Source: Allobosea sp. LC85 (GTDB lineage Bacteria; Pseudomonadota; Alphaproteobacteria; Rhizobiales; Beijerinckiaceae). From it: 64,000 bases of DNA. Below are positions 19,081 through 26,756 of the stretch, piece by piece (positions within the stretch are counted from its first letter, which is position 1; each line of letters opens with the position of its first letter). The stretch lies in assembly GCF_000735605.1 (NCBI RefSeq), contig NZ_JPKG01000059.1, forward strand, positions 62,001 to 126,000, in the 5' to 3' direction. Position numbers and translations under genes: made by a program. The notes under the pieces are model-generated. The model saw only the letters and a list, made by a program, of their open reading frames with translations. It did not search any database and had not been told where the DNA came from.

Positions 19081-20589
19081 ATGGGAATTCGGTATATGCG
19101 CATTGCAATCTCGGTCACGTCGGTCTCGATCGCTTTGCTCGGCGCGGCGGCGATTTTCGGGATGGTACGACGCGGCAGCGGCGGTCAATGCTTCAACCGC
19201 GTGGTGAGTTATTGCATCGCCGGACAGGCGGCCTCCGGCACTGTCCACCTCCCGGAGAAGACAGCCTACTGGCAGTCGTCGCAGCGGCTCGACGAGCAGG
19301 GGCTTCCGTTTTCCGAGGCGCCCGACGGCAGCCGGTTCCGCAACATGTCGTCGGTGGCATTTGCGATGTTTTCGCGGGACGCCCGTAGTTTCGAGGACGC
19401 ATGCGCCGCGTACCAGCCAGATGAGAAGGCACGCGCCGCGCTGGCGTTCTTCGAGCAGAATGCGGTTGAAGTGGGCGGCGGAGCAGTCGTGTGGCGGTAT
19501 GACTACGACACGCAAATCAACGATGTCCTTCTGAAGGCGCCGTGGGCATCCGCGTTCGGCCAGGCGGCGATCATTGAGCGGCTTCTGATCCACTCCTGTA
19601 AAACGGGCGAAGGCAGGTTCGCCGAACTTGCCAGGCGCGCAGGAAAAGCCTTTTTGCTACCGGTCACATTGGGCGGTCTGAGATCTGAAAACGATCAGTT
19701 CGTTTGGTTTCAAGAGGTGCCGATGCCTGACCGGCACAACCCCTTCATCGTCAACGCGCATCTCTATTCGATCCAGACGCTGCTCCTGCTCGACCGTCAC
19801 TTTCCGGGCGAGGGATTTCGTCCCCTCGCTGAGCGCGGGCTCCAGTCGTTTCGTGCTGCGCTCGGCGTCATCGATAACGAGTATTGGAACCGGTACGACC
19901 TGCGGCCGCGGTATATGGCAGTCGATTTTCAGATCAGCGGCCGAGGATCGCTGCGTCGGATCGAACTGCGCACAGGGGATAGCTCAGAGTTGCGCACGCA
20001 TGACGGTCTGGTCCTGACGCGGAGGCCGGCCTTGATTTCCTTCTCGATGCGACATGGCCGGGAATTTGATCCCGAGCAACTCCGCGACGCGCTGGATCTA
20101 AGGTTTATTTTCGCAGGCGATGGCGACGTCGAGGTTTCAGTGCCAGGCGGGCGGCCGGGAGATATCGAGTTCTTTCGCCTCGCCAGCCGGGTGAAGGGCG
20201 CAACGGGCTCCGGCACGACTGTCGATTTCTCAGTGAGCCTCGGGGATCTGGGCTGGGGCCAGGTCGCCCCAGAGTACCTTCCCTTCCATGCCGCGACGCT
20301 GGCATCGATCGCTCGCTCTATCGGCGACAAGCAGCTCTTCCTGCGTGCGCTCCGTTGGCAGATCTTTGCTGATCGTCATGCCAAACGGATCTCGGTCACG
20401 GGAGCTCAGAAGCGCTGGCCCTGGGCCGATAATGCGGACCTCGCTGCGGCAATCTGGGACAAATTCGGCAGCATGCGGCCGGCGGACGTCCCTGATCGCA
20501 AGATCAGGCTCCTCTTGCTGTCTTTGCCGATGAACGCTTCCGACCGGGCCGCGGCATTCGAGACGCTCCCAATCAAGGCCGAGGACTGA
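19081..20589 (+). CDS. Membrane-anchored D-glucuronyl C5-epimerase-like protein
   Basis: A 502-residue protein with an N-terminal signal-anchor (about residues 6-30) and a large periplasmic part. Residues about 100-290 resemble the C-terminal alpha/alpha-toroid domain of D-glucuronyl C5-epimerases (PF06662): PWASAFGQAAIIERLLIHSC, a Gly-rich turn, VWFQEVPMPDRHNPFIVNAH followed by LYSIQTLLLLDRHF, and EYWNRYDLRPRY. Such enzymes invert C5 of glucuronate to iduronate in glycosaminoglycan-type polymers. The remaining 200 residues (a beta-rich part, then a helical tail) are not recognised. ATG 19081 has GAGGACGC upstream. It lies in the accessory island near a glycosyltransferase; substrate and activity are unproven. 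Confidence 0.72.
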   Translation: MGIRYMRIAISVTSVSIALLGAAAIFGMVRRGSGGQCFNRVVSYCIAGQAASGTVHLPEKTAYWQSSQRLDEQGLPFSEAPDGSRFRNMSSVAFAMFSRDARSFEDACAAYQPDEKARAALAFFEQNAVEVGGGAVVWRYDYDTQINDVLLKAPWASAFGQAAIIERLLIHSCKTGEGRFAELARRAGKAFLLPVTLGGLRSENDQFVWFQEVPMPDRHNPFIVNAHLYSIQTLLLLDRHFPGEGFRPLAERGLQSFRAALGVIDNEYWNRYDLRPRYMAVDFQISGRGSLRRIELRTGDSSELRTHDGLVLTRRPALISFSMRHGREFDPEQLRDALDLRFIFAGDGDVEVSVPGGRPGDIEFFRLASRVKGATGSGTTVDFSVSLGDLGWGQVAPEYLPFHAATLASIARSIGDKQLFLRALRWQIFADRHAKRISVTGAQKRWPWADNADLAAAIWDKFGSMRPADVPDRKIRLLLLSLPMNASDRAAAFETLPIKAED

Positions 20590-20612
20590 TCGTCGCCAGC
20601 GGCACCACTGCT

Positions 20613-21065
20613 CTACCAGCGCTGACCGCGAGCCGGCCGAAGGGGACGACAGCCGTATCGATCGCAGGTGCTCTCCCAGACACGGCCAGTCCCTGCCTCG
20701 ATGCAGCGGGAGGAATTGCAGTTGAAACCGCCTCCGCCGCCACCACGATAGCCGCGGCCGTCATCGTCCCAACCGCGCCGCCGAGGGCGATCGTCGCCCC
20801 CTCTGGGGCCGCCATCATAGCCACGTCCGGAACCGCCAACGCGGCCCACTGGACCGCCGAGCGGCCTGCAGCCGTAGCGGTCGCAGGTCGACTGTGTATA
20901 GACGCCGGTACGCTGATCGATGCATCTGCTCGGGTCGCATCGCATCTGCACCTGGATCAGGTCAGATGGAGCATCAATCTCCGCACCGCGTGGCAGCGCC
21001 GACGCGGTCCCGGCGAATGCCGTGATCAAAGCTCCTGCTGCGAAAGCGATTGCTCTTAGTCTCAT
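20613..21065 (-). CDS. Exported protein with two Cys-rich repeats and a Gly-rich linker
   Basis: A 150-residue protein with a strong AGGAGGAT ribosome site and signal peptide (MRLRAIAFAAGALITAFAGT to ASA). The mature part has two near-identical units, MRCDPSRCIDQRTG with STCDRYGCRPL and FNCNSSRCIEAGTG with STCDRYGCRPL. Each has four Cys in the order C-x4-C...C-x4-C, and they are joined by a Gly/Arg/Asp-rich low-complexity linker of about 50 residues. The repeats probably form two small disulfide-bonded or metal-binding knots. ATG 21065 is preferred to an upstream in-frame start at 21137 because of the ribosome site and signal peptide. I do not recognise a named family. Confidence 0.8.
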   Translation of the reverse strand: MRLRAIAFAAGALITAFAGTASALPRGAEIDAPSDLIQVQMRCDPSRCIDQRTGVYTQSTCDRYGCRPLGGPVGRVGGSGRGYDGGPRGGDDRPRRRGWDDDGRGYRGGGGGGFNCNSSRCIEAGTGRVWESTCDRYGCRPLRPARGQRW

Positions 21066-21344
21066 CGCTCTATCCTCCTGCGGACGATACTGTCCGCTGG
21101 AGGGTGAACGGCGACTGAAGCGCGATCGTTCCAACATGTCTCCGTCTTGAGCTACCCAGGCAGTTCGATCTGCGTCTTGAGCTCGTTAACGACGGACTCT
21201 CCGCGAACGCCCCTGATCCTTTTGCCCGGGGCCCGCCGTCGGTGACGACGACTCGTCGACGGCCGAGCCGGTTCAGCCAGAAGCGGCGATCAGAGAGACG
21301 CTGTTCTGATCACGTGAACAAGGCAGCGCGGTGGCGCCGCGCTA

Positions 21345-21578
21345 TCATCCGTTTCCTTTGTCTCCAGCGGCAGCTGCCATTTTTCGAAGATCTTTGGCCC
21401 GCTCGAGCATCAAAGTGACCACCCAGCGCTCGAGCTGAGCAATCCGTGTCTCGATGGGGATAGAGCTCTGCTTGGCCGCGTCGACCGCAATCTGGATCGC
21501 GTTCTCAATATCGTCGGCCTCAGCAATCAACTTTTCTTCTGGTGTCACGGCAGCCTCCTCCAATCGCGCATTGATCAT
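21345..21578 (-). CDS. Small helical protein of unknown function
   Basis: A 77-residue, Ala/Glu/Ile-rich, strongly helical protein: EEKLIAEADDIENAIQIAVD and IETRIAQLERWVVTLMLERA. The heptad-like hydrophobic spacing suggests a coiled coil. It has no signal peptide or Cys. The ribosome site (GTGAGAG) is weak. It is downstream of the HD-domain gene on the same strand, 72 bases after its stop. Composition and codon use look coding, but no family is recognised. Confidence 0.5.
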   Translation of the reverse strand: MINARLEEAAVTPEEKLIAEADDIENAIQIAVDAAKQSSIPIETRIAQLERWVVTLMLERAKDLRKMAAAAGDKGNG

Positions 21579-21650
21579 CTCTCACTTTTGGATCGTGCGC
21601 TATGCCTGCGGATTTCAGCCGAAGCGCCCGCCCCACCGCCAAAGCGATCA

Positions 21651-22139
21651 TCAGGACCGCGGAGAGGGCCATCTGGCTGTTAGATGGTCCGAAGCTGAAG
21701 CGCATGAGAGCGGCAGTGGCGTTTCGTGGAGTGTACTAAGCCCAGAGGCATATTTCTGGCTCAAGCGCGCACCGTCGCGGACCTTCGACAAATGCGTCAT
21801 ATTGTCGAGGAGATCGGCCTGCTTCACGAAGCGCGCCTGCGGATGACTGGCCGCGCGGCGGATGAAGGCGAGGTACTCCTCGCCATCTTTGCGGGTGAGT
21901 GCCTCGATAGCGAACACGACCTCATCGGAGAAGCCTTCGCGCCGCAGATCTTCCAAAGTCCATTCGGAGCGCTCGACGACATCATGTAGCGCCGCAATGA
22001 TTGCATCCTGCTCTCCGCCGGCTGCGAGAAACCGCGCCATCAGCCGCATCGGGTGCGCGATGTAAGGCTCCCCGGCCTTATCCCGCTGGCCTTCGTGAGC
22101 CTCGGCGGCGATCTCAATTGCGCGAGCCAGTGCGCCCAT
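21651..22139 (-). CDS. RSH-type HD domain protein (small alarmone hydrolase-like)
   Basis: A 162-residue protein matching the HD domain of (p)ppGpp hydrolases (Mesh1/SpoT type). GQRDKAGEPYIAHPMRLMA carries the metal-ligand His29, ALHDVVERSEWT carries His52-Asp53, and KQADLLDNMTHLSK carries Asp109 and Asp112-Asn113. In standard hydrolases the segment after HD reads 'xxED', but here it is Glu56-Arg57, so one catalytic acid is replaced. The protein is a single domain without synthetase or regulatory parts. The C-terminal 25 residues look atypical and may reflect a late frameshift. It may be a modified alarmone hydrolase or a phosphohydrolase of other substrate. Confidence 0.75.
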   Translation of the reverse strand: MGALARAIEIAAEAHEGQRDKAGEPYIAHPMRLMARFLAAGGEQDAIIAALHDVVERSEWTLEDLRREGFSDEVVFAIEALTRKDGEEYLAFIRRAASHPQARFVKQADLLDNMTHLSKVRDGARLSQKYASGLSTLHETPLPLSCASASDHLTARWPSPRS

Positions 22140-22214
22140 GGACTATTCCTCTACCTCTTCCGCGGGAGCGAGGATGCCGCGCGCACTGCGTGCCTCGCCT
22201 TACGAGATGGGAGA

Positions 22215-22688
22215 CTAGTCCCAGTCCTTTTCGGTCGAAGCGGTTCCGCGGAGCGTTCTTAAAAAAATCAGTGTCGTTGTAAGGAAACTGTCAACAGGGA
22301 TCGGTAGGGGCGAACCTCCGGCCGCAGCAATGGCTTCAGCTACCTCGTCGTGGGTGTTGGCGACGTACTGCCTTTTCCCGCTGATCAGCAACGCTGACAG
22401 AGCTCCGCTCACTTTCTGACTGGGCACGAGCCGCAGCGGACCTGAAGCATTCTCCGCGTTGAACCATACTGGGTTCCCGTCCGGGAGACTGAGTTTGGCA
22501 AGCGTCGGCGAGTTGGCTTTCACGGTTGAGGCAACGAATTCAGGTAGCTCGATCACAAGCATAGGCTCGACTCCATCGACCCGGGTCTTGGCTTTGGGAT
22601 TTCCGTCATTCGGTACAGCATGCCGAATGCGAGTAACCCTTCTCGTTCCCACCTGGATTTGTGGTCCAGCCAGCGTCAACGTGATCAT
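22215..22688 (-). CDS. Protein of unknown function, weakly FlbD-like C-terminal half
   Basis: A 157-residue protein. ATG 22688 (MITLTLAGPQIQVGTRRVTR) has an excellent GGGAGGGACG ribosome site and is preferred over an upstream in-frame start at 22709. The middle and end (PVWFNAENASGPLRLVPS, GKRQYVANTHDEVAEAIAAA) follow the pattern of small FlbD-like beta proteins in which a residue pair before 'V.E..DEV...I' ends the sheet; this is a weak, eye-level similarity. No signal peptide or membrane segment. It is divergent from the glycosyltransferase-like gene. No function is proposed. Confidence 0.6.
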   Translation of the reverse strand: MITLTLAGPQIQVGTRRVTRIRHAVPNDGNPKAKTRVDGVEPMLVIELPEFVASTVKANSPTLAKLSLPDGNPVWFNAENASGPLRLVPSQKVSGALSALLISGKRQYVANTHDEVAEAIAAAGGSPLPIPVDSFLTTTLIFLRTLRGTASTEKDWD

Positions 22689-22956
22689 CGTCCCTCCCAG
22701 GCCCCACAATCATCTTGGTCATTTTTAACTGTCGGAACTCATGCCTTCACTTTTGCATATTTTTCATGAGCTTATCCCGTCCTGCAGCAGTGTAAATGCT
22801 TCTTACGGCGACCTTCTGGGCGCTGGCGTAGGTCAACCAGAGCTTGCAGCAACATCGGTCAACAACCAGATTTGGTAAGGAACGGGATCGACACGCAACT
22901 GAAAAACCAGATAACGTCTTCGTATTGTATGCCACCACTCGGAAGAGGACTGGCCG

Positions 22957-24795
22957 GTGTCAACGACTAGGCGCGCGCTCGTTGCTTACTCGAAATGGAG
23001 CACCTTCGTTCAGACGACGCTCGATTATCTGAACGCCCTCAAGCAGTTCAGCGGGCACAGCGTCGAATATGTCCATGCCACTCATAATGCGCTCGTGGAT
23101 TTCGATTTCGGCTATTATGACATCGTTTTTCATAGCTATTGCGCCCGGTTCTGCTGTGATGCTTACGTCTCGGACACGTATCGTCAGAAGCTGAAGGCTT
23201 TTCGCGGGATCAAGGTCCTCGCCGTCCAAGATGAGTATGACCGAACGGACACGCTGAAGGCGGCGATCAAAGATATCGGCTTCGATATCGTGTTGACGTG
23301 CGTCCCGCAGGATAGCCTAGAATATGTCTATCCCTGCGAAGAGTTCCCCGGCGTGGAATTCCTCACCGTCTTCACTGGATACGCTCCCGACGACTTCGCA
23401 GCCAGTATGCCGAAGCCTAAGCCGCTGGCTGAGCGTTCGATCCCGGTTGGCTATCGGGGACGCGATATCGGCGGCGTCTACGGTCGGTTGGGCTTTGAGA
23501 AGTTCGAAATCGGCCGACGCATGAAAGAAGTCTGCGACGCGCGCGGGATCAAGTGCAATATCGCGATGGATGAGGCGAGCCGGATCTACGGCACGGCTTG
23601 GTTCGATTTCGTCGGCGACTGTCAGGCCATGCTCGGCTCGGAGTCAGGCTGCAATGTCTTCGACTTCGACGGCAGTATCGCGAAGCGTTTCCATGAGATG
23701 GCGGCCGCGAATGGCGGCATTGCGCCGAGCTATGAGCAGTTCAAGCCGTTCGTGGCGGCGCGCGAAGCTGAAATCGAGATGGGGCAGATTTCGCCGCGCA
23801 TCTTCGAGTGCGCGATCATGCGGACGCCTATGGTCCTCTTCAACGGGCGCTACTCGGATGCCATCAAGCCAGACGAGCACTATCTCTCATTGGAGAAGGA
23901 TTTCTCGAACGTCGATCAGATCCTGGAGCGCCTGAAGGACATTCCTGCTTTGGAGGCGATGACGCAACGTGCTTTTGATCACCTCGTTGCGTCGGGGTCC
24001 TTCACATATCGTGCATTCTGCACTCGCATCGCTGCTGCGATCGAGAGCAAAGAGGTTGAGAAGCAGATCGAACCCGCGCAAGCCGCCAGGGTGCCGATCG
24101 GCGTGCGCTTTGATGCCTCTGGTCTGATGTACGAGCGGCCGACCGCTATGCCGAAGGCCGCGAAGGATTTCCGGGTCCCTGTCGCCGAGAACTCCTATTA
24201 TGACAGCGAGATCCAGCGGCTCTCGGATGAGTTCGACCGGCTTGAAGCTTTCTTCCGGGCCGAGTTGCTCCGCATCGACGCTCGATATCCATTGGAAACT
24301 GAAACCCTGCTGAGTGTAACGGCCGCGTCAAACATCCGGGTGGAGATACCTTCTTGGGATATCGCCGGCAGCGAATTTGCGCGCGTGGTCGATCGGAACC
24401 GGATAGAGATCGGCGAGGATCAAGCCCGGCGCCAGCAGGCGCTCGCGGTGTTCGAGGCCTCGCTGTCAAATGATGATGAAGAGGCGGTAATCGCCGCGGC
24501 GAGCCACGCCATGCTTGCGGGCAAACAGGCAACCTATGACAGTTTGGAGAACAGGATCCGAGAACTGAACGAAACCTACGAGGCGGATCGGTCAAAGATT
24601 GAACGCGAGCAAAGGGCGATTCGCCGCGCGATCCTCTCTGTCGCGATGAAGGTGCCACTCAAGCACAAGACGGTACTGGGTCTGATCCTGATCAAGTTCG
24701 CATTTCGGGTAGTGAGGTCGAGAGCAAGGCGAGTCCTGGCCGGGGCATCTGTGGCTAGGCAAATGATCACGCTTTTCCCGCGCCCGAGGACCTAG
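22957..24795 (+). CDS. CgeB-like glycosyltransferase with helical C-terminal extension
   Basis: A 612-residue protein with a GTG start. Residues about 1-370 look like a GT-B-fold glycosyltransferase of the CgeB/YkvP type: an N-terminal domain with DIVFHSYCARFCCD, and a C-terminal sugar-nucleotide domain with AMLGSESGCNVFDFDG, GQISPRIFECAIMRTPMVLF and HYLSLEKDFSNVDQ. Residues about 400-570 are charged and helical, probably coiled coil, and the last 40 are basic with a hydrophobic stretch (KTVLGLILIKFAFRVV) that could bind membrane. It probably decorates a surface glycan or protein; donor and acceptor are unknown. It lies in the accessory island, where local GC is lower than its surroundings. 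Confidence 0.7.
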   Translation: MSTTRRALVAYSKWSTFVQTTLDYLNALKQFSGHSVEYVHATHNALVDFDFGYYDIVFHSYCARFCCDAYVSDTYRQKLKAFRGIKVLAVQDEYDRTDTLKAAIKDIGFDIVLTCVPQDSLEYVYPCEEFPGVEFLTVFTGYAPDDFAASMPKPKPLAERSIPVGYRGRDIGGVYGRLGFEKFEIGRRMKEVCDARGIKCNIAMDEASRIYGTAWFDFVGDCQAMLGSESGCNVFDFDGSIAKRFHEMAAANGGIAPSYEQFKPFVAAREAEIEMGQISPRIFECAIMRTPMVLFNGRYSDAIKPDEHYLSLEKDFSNVDQILERLKDIPALEAMTQRAFDHLVASGSFTYRAFCTRIAAAIESKEVEKQIEPAQAARVPIGVRFDASGLMYERPTAMPKAAKDFRVPVAENSYYDSEIQRLSDEFDRLEAFFRAELLRIDARYPLETETLLSVTAASNIRVEIPSWDIAGSEFARVVDRNRIEIGEDQARRQQALAVFEASLSNDDEEAVIAAASHAMLAGKQATYDSLENRIRELNETYEADRSKIEREQRAIRRAILSVAMKVPLKHKTVLGLILIKFAFRVVRSRARRVLAGASVARQMITLFPRPRT

Positions 24796-24813
24796 CTGTG
24801 AGCTCTCAATAGG

Positions 24814-25467
24814 TTGTCCATCCGGTCCCGAGCGAGGAAGCTGAGGTTTGCGAAGCTTCAGACCCCTCGGAGGAACCGGATAAACATCCACAAGATTGCC
24901 CGGCTGACGCTGCTGGGTCGAGAGCGGACCGTGCGCATGGCGGGGCTGGCGGACCGCTCGTCCCGTCCGCACCGGCTGTATCGCCGGACGCCCGCTGGCC
25001 AAGTCGAGCAGATCATCGCGCTGCGGTGCCAGCGGCTGAGCGGCAAGGCCATCGCCAAGCAGGCGGACGTCTCGCCGGCCACCGTGAGCCGGATCCTGCG
25101 GCGGGCGCGGCTGAGCCGGATGCGTGACCTCGACCCGACCGAGCCGGCGCGCGGCTACGAGCGCGCCCTCCCAGGCGAACTGATCCATCTCGACATCAAA
25201 GAGCTCAACCGGTTCAGCGAGCCGAGGCATAGCGTCACCGGGGATCGCAGCGGCGGCCGAAGCGTCGGGGCGGGCTCGGAGTTCGCCCATGTCTGCATCG
25301 ACGATGCCTCCCGGCTGGCCTTCGTCGAGATTGAGCCGGACGAGAAGGCTAATGCCGCCGCCCAGCCCGAAACGCGACTCAATGGCTTCGCGAAGTTGTG
25401 CTGCCCCGTGCTGCCGAGAGACAACCCGAGGGCTGTAACGCACCCGGATCGGTTCGTAAATCTTTGA
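24814..25467 (+). pseudogene. IS481-family transposase remnant
   Basis: The reading frame carries IS481-type blocks: INIHKIARLTLLGRERTVR, GLADRSSRPHRL, VSPATVSRILRRARLSRMRD, PGELIHLDIKELNRF and FAHVCIDDASRLAFVEIEPD. The first two blocks are joined directly, so about 45 residues of the first helix-turn-helix are missing, and after DEKANAAA the sequence no longer matches. The rest of the DDE domain is lost. The copy is dead. Ends of the element cannot be placed. It abuts the tRNA-Val gene. Confidence 0.8.
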
Positions 25468-25482
25468 AATATTTGGATAAAA

Positions 25483-25557
25483 TGGTGGGCGGCACAGGGA
25501 TCGAACCTGTGACCCCTCCCGTGTGAAGGGAGTGCTCTACCGCTGAGCTAGCCGCCC
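25483..25557 (-). tRNA. tRNA-Val (anticodon CAC)
   Basis: A 75-nt cloverleaf on the minus strand. The acceptor stem GGGCGGC pairs with GCCGCCC, the D-arm is GCTCAGCGGTAGAGC, the anticodon stem CTCCC/GGGAG holds the loop TTCACAC (anticodon CAC, reading GUG), and the T-arm contains GGTTCGATCC. The 3' CCA is encoded (25483-25485). Its 3' end faces the accessory region on its left, the usual orientation for tRNA-targeted islands. Confidence 0.97.
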
Positions 25558-25909
25558 GGACCGGCGCTTCTCCTAGTCGCGGACACCTGCGCCGTCAAGG
25601 AGCAGTTCAGCCGGGTCCGCACGCAGCCGGGGAAATCTCCAGCACCGGTCACATCGCGTCAGCAATGGGACGCCCTCCGGCCCGTTATCATGTGCAACCG
25701 TCACACAGCACGCGCGCTATTCCCATCCGGCGTCTCCGCTGGTGCGGATCGCGAAGCTGTGCAGCACGCCACTTTCCCCGGCGAACTCCATTGCCCGGCG
25801 AACTCCATTGCCTCGGGGCCATTGCGCCTTCGGTGCTGAGGAAACAGAGCGGGTCACGTTCCGTTCATCCGCAGCGAGCTATTCACGCCCCGAATCGGAG
25901 GACCCATCG
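25558..25909. other. Gene-free stretch upstream of a small exported protein
   Basis: No gene is seen. The stretch contains the tRNA-Val promoter side (reading leftwards), a 17-bp tandem duplication at 25777-25811, and the leader of the gene at 25910. Confidence 0.6.
25777..25811. repeat. 17-bp tandem duplication
   Basis: The unit cccggcgaactccattg occurs twice in direct tandem (starts at 25777 and 25794), 100 bases upstream of the small exported protein gene. It looks like slippage; no role is evident. Confidence 0.75.
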
Positions 25910-26215
25910 ATGCTGCTCAGAAAACTGATCCTCACGTCGGCGGTGGTCTCGGCCTTGATCCCGGCGGCAGCGGCGCAGGCCCAGTATTATGACCCTTATG
26001 ACCGCCCGCCGCCGCCGCGTTATGGCTATGATCGGGGCTGGGACTATGATCGGCCGCCGCCGCGCTACGGCTATGACCGCCCCTATCGCCAGCCGCGTTA
26101 CGGCGACATGTGCGTCACCGCCCGCGGCTCCTGCGAGGCGCCTCCCTCGCCAAGAGGCGCCCCCTGCCGCTGTTATTTTGACGGCTTCGGCCCCAAGCGC
26201 GGCGCCATTCAGTAG
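25910..26215 (+). CDS. Tyr/Pro-rich small exported protein
   Basis: A 101-residue protein with a GGAGGA ribosome site and a signal peptide (MLLRKLILTSAVVSALIPAA to AQA). The mature N-terminal part is a low-complexity Tyr/Pro/Arg/Asp run with repeats of the type RYGYDR and DRPPPRYGYD. The C-terminal part has four Cys: DMCVTARGSCEAPP and GAPCRCYFDGFGPKRG. Short exported proteins with this 'C...GSC...PC.C...GFG.KRG' tail are common in Hyphomicrobiales, but no function is established. A longer open frame upstream (from 25742) is not supported by a signal peptide. Confidence 0.8.
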   Translation: MLLRKLILTSAVVSALIPAAAAQAQYYDPYDRPPPPRYGYDRGWDYDRPPPRYGYDRPYRQPRYGDMCVTARGSCEAPPSPRGAPCRCYFDGFGPKRGAIQ

Positions 26216-26226
26216 AAATCTCCGCG

Positions 26227-26255
26227 AGATCGCGGGCAAGCCGAGCCCGCGATCT
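26227..26255. terminator. 11-bp perfect hairpin
   Basis: An 11-bp perfect inverted repeat (agatcgcgggc with its complement, 7-base loop) lies 11 bases past the stop of the Tyr/Pro-rich protein gene. It has no T-run, so it may stabilise the mRNA end or act as a weak terminator. Confidence 0.5.
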
Positions 26256-26298
26256 TGCCAGGTCCCGTAGTTTCAGAGCGGCCGCCCTCACCCCTTGA

Positions 26299-26484
26299 TC
26301 ATTTGAAGCCGATCAAGATGCCGTCCGCCCCGAGCGCAAGCTGCAGGCCGCGCTGGCGGCGCGTGTTCAGCTTCATCGTGATGCCATTGCTGTTGCGGAG
26401 CCAGACGCTGCCCTTGCCCTGTGCTCCGAGCGCCCCCTTGCGGGCAGACACAGGCGTTTCCTTCGGCGGCTTCGGCTGAAGCAA
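26299..26484 (-). CDS. Doubtful small reading frame or gene remnant
   Basis: A 61-codon frame starting at TTG, ending KGSVWLRNSNGITMKLNTRR then GLQLALGADGILIGFK. The second half has a regular beta-like pattern that looks like the end of a larger secreted protein. No signal peptide, ATG or good ribosome site is present, and the frame is closed upstream by a stop near 26511. It may be the 3' remnant of a lost gene. Listed with low confidence. Confidence 0.3.
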   Translation of the reverse strand: MLQPKPPKETPVSARKGALGAQGKGSVWLRNSNGITMKLNTRRQRGLQLALGADGILIGFK

Positions 26485-26555
26485 CTGCGCGCGAAGGCCC
26501 GATTGGTTTCAGCCCCGCCCCGACACGGCGGCGAGCCCTGCCCTCAGGTGCTCGG

Positions 26556-26756
26556 TCATGCCCGGTCGCGGGGCCGACGGCTCCGACGCCAGATGGCCAG
26601 CGTCGGCCAGAAGGCCGCGAGCGCCACGAAGACCGTCAGCAGGAGAAGCGCGACCACCATCTGAACAAAATCGAAATTGGGAGCGCTGGGAGCAACGAAC
26701 CACGCGGCGATGATCCCGGCCAACGCCAGCAATGCCTGAATGATCCAGTTGAACAT
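26556..26756 (-). CDS. 66-residue two-span membrane protein
   Basis: MFNWIIQALLALAGIIAAWF opens a small protein with two hydrophobic segments (about 4-22 and 30-53) and a basic tail (IWRRSRRPRDRA), so the C-terminus is probably cytoplasmic. ATG 26756 has a GGAAGG element upstream. A much longer open frame in the same phase extends to 27719 but covers the opposite strand of the lytic transglycosylase gene and is a shadow. The function is unknown. Confidence 0.65.
   Translation of the reverse strand: MFNWIIQALLALAGIIAAWFVAPSAPNFDFVQMVVALLLLTVFVALAAFWPTLAIWRRSRRPRDRA

Noticed and set aside
22747..22938. A 63-codon minus-strand frame in the island
   Set aside because: No ribosome site, no family pattern, and it covers the likely promoter of the transferase gene.
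25440..25482. Attachment-site duplication at the tRNA-Val 3' end
   Set aside because: No second copy of the tRNA 3' sequence was found by eye near 17 kb, and no integrase gene is present; only the position supports an island.
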